Source of the DNA: Streptomyces daqingensis
GTDB lineage: Bacteria; Actinomycetota; Actinomycetes; Streptomycetales; Streptomycetaceae
Direction of reading: 5' to 3'
Length of the DNA: 64,000 bases
Assembly (NCBI RefSeq): GCF_014645895.1
Contig: NZ_BMMP01000013.1
Location: 127,478-191,477 of the forward strand
Below, piece by piece: positions 43,188 to 49,861 of the stretch. A program made the translations under genes and the position numbers. The notes beneath the pieces were generated by a model. That model saw only the letters and a program-made list of their open reading frames with translations, was not told the DNA's origin and made no database searches. Position 1 is the first letter of the stretch. Each line of letters begins with the position of its first letter.

Positions 43188-43585
43188 ATCCAGAACCGGG
43201 CGTCAGGAACCCAAGCCGCGCCCGAAGCAGGGACGTTCGGAACCTTCGCCGTGGCGAGGGCGGGGGCGTTCACGCCGTCCGGGACGTTCGCCGCGCCGGG
43301 AACCCGCCCGGGGACGTCAGGCGGCTGAGCACTCCTCGACCGGTTCCACTGCTGCTCCTGCTTCTTCTGCTCGGCCTTCTGCTTCTCCATCGTGTGCTTG
43401 ATGAAGGACCAGCCGACGCACCCAGCGCACAGGACGGCGACGATCGCGATCCCGACGAACACCTTGCCCAGCCGCTCGTCGGCCGTACGCCGCGCCCGCT
43501 GAGGCCCGAACAGCAGCGCGTCCCGCATACGCCGCCGCCGCACGGCCACCGATTCCAGCAGCTGACTGTCGTAGTCCCGCGCCAT
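43184..43585 (-). CDS. Small single-pass membrane protein of the ESX locus
   Basis: A 133-residue protein: a basic N-terminus (VAVRRRRMRDALLFGPQRARR), one membrane helix at about 43-65 (VFVGIAIVAVLCAGCVGWSF), a Lys/Gln/Glu-rich coiled stretch (KHTMEKQKAEQKKQEQQW) and a Pro/Ala/Val-rich outer tail ending in WVPDARFWM. Similar small proteins lie next to eccD and eccB genes in Streptomyces ESX loci. The function is unknown; a role as an accessory or assembly factor is inferred from context. Confidence 0.7.
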   Translation of the reverse strand: MARDYDSQLLESVAVRRRRMRDALLFGPQRARRTADERLGKVFVGIAIVAVLCAGCVGWSFIKHTMEKQKAEQKKQEQQWNRSRSAQPPDVPGRVPGAANVPDGVNAPALATAKVPNVPASGAAWVPDARFWM

Positions 43586-43844
43586 AAGTCCCCGTTGAGC
43601 GTTGCTAGTTCAGCTGGCAAATCAGCTGATGCAGCTTGTTCACGACCCGTGTGTCATCACAGATCGTGCCATGCCGACTCCCCGCCGTCGATCGCCTGCT
43701 CGACTCTCACGCGCGGGCCGCCTGCGCCGGCCGCGGAGCGAAGGCCTGATACCGGAAGCCGGGCTGACGGACCCCGGCCTTCGCCGACACAGACTGCGGG
43801 CGATGGGTACTGCGGCCGATGCATGCTGCGGCCCAGTGATCCGG

Positions 43845-44591
43845 TCACACACCGTCGAGGATGCAGAGGTCGATTTTGAGGATCGGCGGCAGATGGAGGT
43901 TCAGGCACAAGCCGTGATGGCCGGGCGGAGGCGTGGCGGTCGGTTCCCCGGTTGGCGACCCACTCGGCGTCGGAGAACCGGTCGGGGTGGTCGGAGGGGA
44001 GCTGCCGGGACTCGACGCGGAGGGGCCGGAACCGCCGTCGGGGTCCATTCCGCCCGGGGACTCCGACGTGCGTGACGGCGAGGTACCGGGGCCACCTTCG
44101 GGCATACCGGAGGCTTCACCGGGCGGCGACGTCTTCTCGGGGCCGGAACCGGGCGTCAGGGGCGGCGTCGGGAGCTCTGTCCCACCGTTGCCCGAGGGCC
44201 GTCGCGCCGCGTCGTCATCACTGCCGCCGAAGCCGAACAGCGCGACCGCGACGACTGCTGCGGCGACCGTGACGGCCCCGCCCGCCACCAGAGCGGGATG
44301 ATGCTCGCGCCACGTCCTCTTCAGCCAGCTTCCGACGGAGACGACGGCGACGGCCGGCACAGCGAGAACCTTGTACAGCGTGCGGGAGTGTCTGCGGCGG
44401 GGCGGAGGTAACGCACAGCCGTGATCGCCGCCGGAAGGCGGCGCGGCTATGAGCTGACGGTCACGGCCCCGCTTGGAGCTGAGGCGGCGACGCACCGCCG
44501 ACTCGCGCTCGTCGGCGCGCATCTGACGGTACAAAAGGCATACACCAGCGATAACTCCCGCTACGGCTATCGCCAGTAGAAGTTCCATCAT
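43845..44591 (-). CDS. Membrane protein with Pro/Ser/Thr-rich extracellular tail
   Basis: A 248-residue protein. The first hydrophobic segment is at 3-21 (LLLAIAVAGVIAGVCLLY) and the second at about 100-122 (VAGGAVTVAAAVVAVALFGF). A basic loop separates them. An extended Gly/Ser/Pro/Thr-rich region (about 125-220) follows, and a short conserved-looking end (CLNLHLPPILKIDLCILDGV) has two cysteines that could pair outside the cell. GAGGCGGGA precedes the ATG at 44591. It is not recognised as a known family. Its place beside the small eccD-linked membrane gene suggests an ESX accessory. Confidence 0.6.
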   Translation of the reverse strand: MMELLLAIAVAGVIAGVCLLYRQMRADERESAVRRRLSSKRGRDRQLIAAPPSGGDHGCALPPPRRRHSRTLYKVLAVPAVAVVSVGSWLKRTWREHHPALVAGGAVTVAAAVVAVALFGFGGSDDDAARRPSGNGGTELPTPPLTPGSGPEKTSPPGEASGMPEGGPGTSPSRTSESPGGMDPDGGSGPSASSPGSSPPTTPTGSPTPSGSPTGEPTATPPPGHHGLCLNLHLPPILKIDLCILDGV

Positions 44592-45092
44592 TCCCGCCTC
44601 GTAGATGCCGCGTCGTACCGCCCATGGCCTCCTCCACAGGATTGAACCATCAGGGGTGATGCGCCAGTGGACGAATCGGTCCCGGAGCCGAGAAGTCCTC
44701 ACGTACGTCACTGAGTTGTGCGGCATCGTCCACGGAGGACGAGGATGGATGGGGCGGCCAATCGGAAATCTCGACCAACCGACCCCGCGGGTGCATCCCT
44801 GGCCTCTTCGGCACACTCACCACTTACGGGTATCTACGGTCGCGACACCCGGAATTCACGGCAGAGCGGCACTTCCAGGCGCCGCTGCTAATGAGCTGAT
44901 ACGTCCCGACTTCCGGAAGTTCCTGCCTATTTCACTCGGTGTCGCGACAGGACGCGAGCAATTCGCTCCGGCCAGGCTCGGCACCAGGGGACTGACGAGA
45001 CTCGGCCGGCAACCCGGGGGCAGGGGGCCTGAACCGTACGGAAGCACCCCTACTTCGAGCGCGGAGGCGGCCCACAAGGCGCCGGGCACCAC
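44592..45092 (-). other. 501-bp intergenic stretch with a possible 57-codon ORF
   Basis: Between the unknown 273-residue gene and the membrane-protein gene there is no certain gene. It contains copy B of the duplicated control region (44816-44935). Directly behind that, a small frame begins with the same double GTG as eccD (44823) and runs to a TGA at 44650. Its peptide (VVSVPKRPGMHPRGRLV...) shows no resemblance to EccD beyond the first residues. Confidence 0.4.
44816..44935 (-). promoter_or_regulatory. Copy B of the duplicated control region
   Basis: It matches the eccD upstream module: the same CTCACCACTTACGGGTA block, a diverged centre, then GCTAATGAGCTGATACGTCCC and the perfect 12-bp palindrome ACTTCCGGAAGT (44909-44920), then a TTTCAC end. 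Orientation is the same as copy A. It could drive the membrane-protein gene at 43845-44591 through a roughly 230-bp leader. Confidence 0.6.
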
Positions 45093-45914
45093 TCAGGCTC
45101 CCCCGGTGAGTCTCTTCGTCACAGACTCGATGAACTCCGCGGCCTCGATCTCAGTGATCTCAACGTGGTCGACATCGTTGTGCCCGAGGTCGTACAGCCT
45201 GAGGTACTCCGTCGGCTCCCAGCGAAGATTACGCGTGAACGCGTCATCATGGGTCTGGTCTTCTTCGACTCGGCGACGGACGATCCCGCGGGGTTTTCGT
45301 CTAGGGTAGCCGTCACTGACCTTTGCGTAGTAAGTGATCTCACCCTCGGCATCAAGAGCGTCAAGCGTCGTCGGGGTCGACACGAGGAAAGGCGTCGCGG
45401 AAGCATTGCTCTGCACGTTACCGAGCCGGATCATCACGCCGTTGAGGTCGAGGTACTCCTCAAGGAACCAGCCACCGCCTCGCTCATAGAACAGCAGGAG
45501 CGGCTCGTAGGGATCCGGCAACCCACTCGGCGGTTCGCGGTGAGCATCGCGGAGCGCTGCCCACCGAACGGCCGCACGACACGAGGCCTTGAGTGAAGCA
45601 GGGGCAAGACCGCTCATCAGCTCTTCCAGCTCGGCGGCAACCTCGGCCGGAGTCTCGACGCTGCTGTCGACGTGCTCAGCGATGTCGAAGAACGGCCACA
45701 CCCCCTCGGCCCCATATGCCTGTGCCCACAACGCCGCCCGCCGCAGGTACTCGCGCATGAGCAGCGCCCGTGAATTGGCGTGATCGAACGCCTCGGAGTC
45801 GTCCCTCCAGCCGACCGCACGCAACCGCTCAAGGACAGCACCCGACTTCGCAGGGCTGGAAACCATGCGCGGGGGAAGACGGATCGCTCTGCGACTCTTC
45901 TCGGCTCGTGTCAA
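45093..45914 (-). CDS. Uncharacterised protein in the toxin-immunity cluster
   Basis: A 273-residue protein with no family I can name. It contains VWPFFDIAEHVDSSVETPAEVAAELEELMSGL and DPYEPLLLFYERGGGWFLEEYLDLNGVMIRLGN, a pattern of charged beta-rich segments reminiscent of small immunity proteins. The frame starts at a TTG (45914) that overlaps the Imm49 stop as TTGA; an ATG at 45866 is an alternative. GC content is lower than in the ESX core. Its 5' end has been copied to 46768-46887. An immunity role is possible but only inferred from position. Confidence 0.6.
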   Translation of the reverse strand: MTRAEKSRRAIRLPPRMVSSPAKSGAVLERLRAVGWRDDSEAFDHANSRALLMREYLRRAALWAQAYGAEGVWPFFDIAEHVDSSVETPAEVAAELEELMSGLAPASLKASCRAAVRWAALRDAHREPPSGLPDPYEPLLLFYERGGGWFLEEYLDLNGVMIRLGNVQSNASATPFLVSTPTTLDALDAEGEITYYAKVSDGYPRRKPRGIVRRRVEEDQTHDDAFTRNLRWEPTEYLRLYDLGHNDVDHVEITEIEAAEFIESVTKRLTGGA

Positions 45915-46771
45915 GTGTCGAACTCACCAAGCCAGCTTCGTTGCAGCAGGTGCTTCGGCAGATATTCGGATTCCACCTCGATAGGAATTCCTCCGTCGTA
46001 GGCGAGACATGTGCTGGCAAGGGGGCCTAGGGAAACAAGCCCTTCGATCCGACCACTCCGGTCCTCGTCGGCGGTCCAGTAGGCCTTGTGCAGCTTCAGG
46101 GCTTCCGCCAAAGCTTCGTTGAATCCGGCCTCGTCCTTACGAACGAACCGATGGAAAAGGTTGATCGGTGGGTAAAGAACGCTCTGCAGCAGATCTGAAG
46201 GGGCCACCGTAGCCACGTCCGGATAGGGCCCTTCGATGGCAGCGACCAGCTTTTCCACCAAGTCTGGCCGTTCCAACCAGTAGGCCTGCAGGGCGCCCAC
46301 CCAGTGGTACACGTACTCGTCGTACTGAGCGCCGGACGACCGCAACAGATCGACGGGGACCTGACAGAGGGCGGTCATACGCTCCTGCTCGCGACAGATG
46401 ACCGCGAACCAGAAGGCGGTAAGCCAGTTTCCGGCATCGGTGTACTCGCGGACCCCAGTGGCGGGGATACTTAGCACCTTGCCGTTGATGCGGCACTGTA
46501 CTGTGCCATCAGACTCCAGCGCAGCGGCAAACATCGCCGATCCAACCTGCATAGCGGAAACCACTGCTTCCCAGGTTTCCAGCCGGCCTGCCAACGGATC
46601 CACTGCCACCCGCGCCTGGACATGCATCACGGCTTTTCCCAGCACGGAGTTGAACATGCCCGGTGACTCTTCCAGCCAGTCGACCGACTTGGCAGTGCTC
46701 TCACCCAGCGCCCTGGCGTAGCCTTCGTCGTCCGGGCCGGGGTCGCCATGCCTCGGCACTTGTACGGTCAC
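45911..46771 (-). CDS. Imm49 family immunity protein, copy 1
   Basis: A 286-residue immunity-49-like, largely alpha-helical protein: VPRHGDPGPD at the start, ETWEAVVSAMQVGSAMFAAAL, GNWLTAFWFAVICREQERM, QYDEYVYHWVGALQAYWLERP and FHRFVRKDEAGFNEALAEAL. Imm49 proteins neutralise the C-terminal toxin domains of polymorphic toxins. GTG 46771 is the true start, because it makes the protein exactly as long as copy 2. It lies exactly 973 bp from copy 2, with near-identical 3' ends (about 150 bp with two mismatches). An upstream in-frame extension comes from the duplicated gene fragment. Confidence 0.85.
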   Translation of the reverse strand: MTVQVPRHGDPGPDDEGYARALGESTAKSVDWLEESPGMFNSVLGKAVMHVQARVAVDPLAGRLETWEAVVSAMQVGSAMFAAALESDGTVQCRINGKVLSIPATGVREYTDAGNWLTAFWFAVICREQERMTALCQVPVDLLRSSGAQYDEYVYHWVGALQAYWLERPDLVEKLVAAIEGPYPDVATVAPSDLLQSVLYPPINLFHRFVRKDEAGFNEALAEALKLHKAYWTADEDRSGRIEGLVSLGPLASTCLAYDGGIPIEVESEYLPKHLLQRSWLGEFDT

Positions 46772-46887
46772 AGCGCTCCCCAGCCGACCACGCGCAACCG
46801 TCCAAGTACAGCACCCCACATCGCGGGGCTGGAAACCATGCGCGGGGGAAGACGGATCGCTCTTTGACTCTTCTCGGCTCGTGTCAA
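46768..46887 (-). pseudogene. Minicistron: duplicated 5' fragment of the 273-residue gene
   Basis: A 39-codon frame from TTG 46887 to TGA 46768-46770. Its peptide (TRAEKSQRAIRLPPRMVSSP...VVGWGAL) is nearly the N-terminus of the gene at 45093-45914 (TRAEKSRRAIRLPPRMVSSP...AVGW). It overlaps the stop of Imm49 copy 2 as TTGA at its start and the GTG of Imm49 copy 1 as GTGA at its end. The remnant is therefore still open and could couple translation of the two immunity genes. Confidence 0.8.
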
Positions 46888-47744
46888 GTGTCGAACTCAC
46901 CAAGCCAGCTTCGTTGCAGCAGGTGCTTCGGCAGATATTCGGATTCCACCTCGATAGGAATTCCTCCGTCGTAGGCGAGACATGTGATGGCGAGGGGGCC
47001 TAGCGCGATCCGCCCATCGGGATCCTTGGCACGATCCTCGTCGGCGGTCCAATAAGTCTTGTGCAGCGTCAGGGCTTCCGCAAGCGCCTCGTTGAACCCG
47101 GCCTCGTCCTTACGCACGAACCGGTGGAAGAGGTTGATCGGTGGGTAGAGAATGCTCTGCAGCAGGTCCGAAGGGGCCACCGTAGCCACGTCCGGATAGG
47201 GCCCTTCGATGGCAGCGACCAGCTTTTCCACCAACTCTGGCCGTCCCAGCCAATAGGCCTGCAGGGCGTCCACCCAGTGATACACGTACTCGTCGTACTG
47301 CCCCTCAGCGGATCGAAGCCGATCGAGAGGAATTTGGCAGAGCTCGGTCATACGCTTCTGTTCCCGGCAGATGACGGCGAGCCAGAATGCCGTGAGCCAG
47401 TTGCCTGCGTCTGCATAGGGCCGGGGACCGATGATTGGAATGCGCCGCACCTGTTCATTGATGCGGCACTCAACGGTTCCTTCCGCCTCCGCCGTGACGG
47501 CGAAGATCGCCGAACCGATCTGCATCGCCGTTACAGCTGCCTCCCACGTCTCCAACTTCGCAGCGGCCGGGTCGGCGGTGCACCGAGCCCAAAGGTGCAG
47601 CAAAGCCGTGTCGAACGCGAAGTCGATCATCTCCGGAGACTGCTCGAGTCTTTGCACGTCCGAGACGACGTCCTCACCGAGCTCTTCCCCGAAGCGGACC
47701 GAGCTGGGCCCCGGCTCGAAATGCCGGGGGACGGTAACGGTCAC
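46884..47744 (-). CDS. Imm49 family immunity protein, copy 2
   Basis: A 286-residue Imm49-type protein: VPRHFEPGPSSVRFGEEL, ETWEAAVTAMQIGSAIFAVTAE, GNWLTAFWLAVICREQKRM, QYDEYVYHWVDALQAYWLGRP, and the same C-terminus GGIPIEVESEYLPKHLLQRSWLGEFDT-type block as copy 1. The N-terminal two thirds have diverged while the last part is almost identical to copy 1, suggesting recent duplication or gene conversion. It ends in TTGA overlapping the minicistron. It probably protects against the same toxin as copy 1 or a variant. Confidence 0.85.
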   Translation of the reverse strand: MTVTVPRHFEPGPSSVRFGEELGEDVVSDVQRLEQSPEMIDFAFDTALLHLWARCTADPAAAKLETWEAAVTAMQIGSAIFAVTAEAEGTVECRINEQVRRIPIIGPRPYADAGNWLTAFWLAVICREQKRMTELCQIPLDRLRSAEGQYDEYVYHWVDALQAYWLGRPELVEKLVAAIEGPYPDVATVAPSDLLQSILYPPINLFHRFVRKDEAGFNEALAEALTLHKTYWTADEDRAKDPDGRIALGPLAITCLAYDGGIPIEVESEYLPKHLLQRSWLGEFDT

Positions 47745-47792
47745 GGCGTACTCCTGTCGGCGACGGTCCCCCTTACCAATGCCGTCATTCGA

Positions 47793-48800
47793 TCAATGTG
47801 TTCCGCTTGCCTTCTCCCGGAGCGAAGCCAGGTCGAGAAGGTCGGGGCTGTCGCCCTCTGAGAGACCAGCAAGCTCAGCGAGAGCATGAGAAGGGGACAA
47901 CCCCCGGTCGTACGCGTTACCGAGCCGATCGAGCCAGGCAAGACCGTCCTTGTATCCGTCTTCATCCGCGTCATCCCTGGGCTCGAAGCTCGCCGCGTTC
48001 TCCGCGTCGGAAGCCCAGAGGTACCCGAGCACACCGTGCCACCCTCTCACGGGAACGTATTGCACTACCCCGTCCGCCGAGCGCTTGTACCCGGGCGTGA
48101 ATCGCGGCTCGTGACGGAACACCCTGTTCCGATATGGGATCTCAAAGCTGCCCCAGACGTCAGACGCGCTGCCGTCCTCTTCGAAGTAGTTCTCGACTCC
48201 GGTTTCAGTCGGCTTCCCGAAGTATGTGGGGTCGTCTGGATCGGTTTCTGTGTCGAGAACTTCCGAAAGGTCACGCAGGGCAGCAGACAACCGAGGAGCG
48301 TTGCGCTCGTGTACTGCCGGCTGCGAGCACCCCCGGAGATCAAACGGCATCCAGGCGTCCGAGAACGTCACCAGATCAATCGACACATAGTCGAGAAACG
48401 CCGAAGCACCGATTGAGAATGCATTTTCTTCACAGGTTCCGCCGAGAACGACTGCGGAACCCGAAATCCGAGCGTTCACGCCTCCGATCTTCTGCCCGGC
48501 ATCAAGGGCTGCCTTGACCTCGTCGTTCAGGGTTTGGGGCCACGACGACAGCTCCGTAATGTCGAAGCTCCCCTCGAAAAGGAAATCATTGGAGTCCCCG
48601 GCTCTGTGAACTGACACAGAGACTCTCGGGGGGTCGACGAGGAGCCGATGCCGAGCCAAGACGGAGTACGCCGCGAGATGCTGCTCGAGACACGCAAGCA
48701 CCTTGTCACCCGACTGGTGTTCCCTCCCCCAAGTCCACCTGGCCACAGGAGTGGTGGCGATCACAACGTTCCCTCCGACATGAACTCCGTTCGGCGGCAT
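47793..48800 (-). CDS. Uncharacterised 335-residue protein in the immunity cluster
   Basis: A protein of no family I recognise. The first half has an extended beta pattern (HVGGNVVIATTPVARWTWG, RVSVSVHRAGDSNDFLFEG, GGVNARISGSAVVLGGTCEE). The second half contains PYRNRVFRHEPRFTPGYKRSADGVVQYVPVRGWHGVLGYLWASD, where a Trp/His/Tyr-rich patch stands out. It ends in a short helical tail (SHALAELAGLSEGD). No signal peptide is seen. Between two Imm49 genes and of moderate GC, it is a candidate immunity or toxin-modifying protein. Its ATG lies 2 bp after the stop of a 46-residue ORF. Confidence 0.6.
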   Translation of the reverse strand: MPPNGVHVGGNVVIATTPVARWTWGREHQSGDKVLACLEQHLAAYSVLARHRLLVDPPRVSVSVHRAGDSNDFLFEGSFDITELSSWPQTLNDEVKAALDAGQKIGGVNARISGSAVVLGGTCEENAFSIGASAFLDYVSIDLVTFSDAWMPFDLRGCSQPAVHERNAPRLSAALRDLSEVLDTETDPDDPTYFGKPTETGVENYFEEDGSASDVWGSFEIPYRNRVFRHEPRFTPGYKRSADGVVQYVPVRGWHGVLGYLWASDAENAASFEPRDDADEDGYKDGLAWLDRLGNAYDRGLSPSHALAELAGLSEGDSPDLLDLASLREKASGTH

Positions 48801-48802
48801 GG

Positions 48803-48943
48803 TCAGAGCACCGTTCCACGAACGACGAAATGAATGTTCTTCTCACCGTGGACGTACGCCAAGGCCCGTGAATGGTTCTCTGCGTGCTCGCTGACACCTC
48901 GGAAGACCAGCAAAGTGGCGTCGAAGCCAGCGGTCCGGTTCAT
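48803..48943 (-). CDS. 46-residue small ORF
   Basis: ATG 48943 (preceded by AGGGAG at short distance) to TGA 48803-48805, 2 bp before the next ATG. The peptide contains DATLLVFRGVSEHAENHSRALAY and ends in HFVVRGTVL. It fills the gap between Imm49 copy 3 and the 335-residue gene, so all cistrons would be contiguous. It has no known family and could be a real small protein or the end of a decayed gene. Confidence 0.45.
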   Translation of the reverse strand: MNRTAGFDATLLVFRGVSEHAENHSRALAYVHGEKNIHFVVRGTVL

Positions 48944-48985
48944 CGCTCCCTGACCGGCTGCGACGCACCAGGTTGCTGGAAACGA

Positions 48986-49849
48986 TTACCCGGTCTCGAT
49001 CTCGCCCGCCCACGAGAAATCCAGAAGTGCTTCCGGCATGTACTCGGATTCGACTTCGATGGGGAAGCGGGCGTCCCTGGCCAGACACGCCATGGCAAGC
49101 GGTACCAGCGCAACCAGCCCGTCACTGCTCATCGCTCGATCGTCGTCGGCTGTCCAGTATTCCTTGTGCCACCGGAGGGCATCTGACAAAGCGGCGTTGA
49201 ACTGAGCGTGATCGCCACGCAGGTAGCGATAGAACAGGATAATCGGCGGGTATAGGATCTTAGCCATCAGCTCCGGGTCAGCGGAGTGCGAGACCTCTGG
49301 ATTCGTCCCGTCGACCGCGGCGACGAGCTTCTCGCCCACATCGTCCCGGCCGGTCCAGAAGCCCTGCAAAGCCTCAACCCAGGCATAGATGTACTCATCG
49401 AACACCGCGCCTGAATCACGCAGCAGGGAAATCGGCACCTCGGCCAAGCGATTCAGTCGCTGGTTATCGCGGCAGATCATTGCGAGACAGAAGGAGGTGA
49501 TCCAGGCACCGGCGTTCGCGTAGGGCTGCGGTCCCGTCGCGGGAAGGTGCTTGACCTCACCTCCGATGCGACACTCTGCACCTTCCTCGTTGGCACTCGC
49601 GGAAGCGAACAAGGCGGAGCCGACCTGCATCGCAGTGACCCAGGCTTCCCAAGTCTCGATCTTCGTCGCCTTGGTGTCCACCGCACACCGAGTGCTGGCG
49701 AAGTTCAGAGTCACACCCAGAGCCTGACCCCGTGCGACGTCCGATTCCTCAAGCCGCTCCATGACCCACGACACGGTCTCACTGAGCACCTCGAGGCCTT
49801 CGGTCACGTTGTCTGTCGGGTAGTCATGGCGAGGAACGCTCCTGACCAC
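48986..49849 (-). CDS. Imm49 family immunity protein, copy 3 (toxin-proximal)
   Basis: A 287-residue Imm49-type protein more distant from the other two: VPRHDYPTDNVTEGLEVL, ETWEAWVTAMQVGSALFASAS, WITSFCLAMICRDNQRL, DEYIYAWVEALQGFWTGRD and IEVESEYMPEALLDFSWAGE. It begins 12 bp after the toxin stop, the classical place for the cognate immunity gene, so it is the best candidate to neutralise the toxin encoded at 49862-52441. Copies 1 and 2 would then be extra immunity genes, possibly against relatives' toxins. Confidence 0.88.
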   Translation of the reverse strand: MVRSVPRHDYPTDNVTEGLEVLSETVSWVMERLEESDVARGQALGVTLNFASTRCAVDTKATKIETWEAWVTAMQVGSALFASASANEEGAECRIGGEVKHLPATGPQPYANAGAWITSFCLAMICRDNQRLNRLAEVPISLLRDSGAVFDEYIYAWVEALQGFWTGRDDVGEKLVAAVDGTNPEVSHSADPELMAKILYPPIILFYRYLRGDHAQFNAALSDALRWHKEYWTADDDRAMSSDGLVALVPLAMACLARDARFPIEVESEYMPEALLDFSWAGEIETG

Positions 49850-49861
49850 TTACTCACTCCT

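Larger units (their letters stand above)
45862..47744. repeat. Tandem duplication with 973-bp period
   Basis: Imm49 copies 1 (45911-46771) and 2 (46884-47744) are each 861 bp and are offset by exactly 973 bp. The segment 45862-46013 matches 46835-46986 with only two mismatches, and long identical blocks continue, for example around 46180-46260 and 47153-47233. The repeat unit also includes the first part of the 273-residue gene, so the junction fragment remains between the copies. Confidence 0.9.

Noticed and set aside
44650..44823. 57-codon ORF behind the copied eccD start region
   Set aside because: It shares only the first codons with eccD and has no recognisable domain. Kept as part of the duplication finding rather than as a gene.
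45862..49849. Mobile element behind the immunity duplications
   Set aside because: No transposase, integrase, terminal inverted repeats or attachment-like repeats were seen. Recombination between Imm49 copies explains the pattern.
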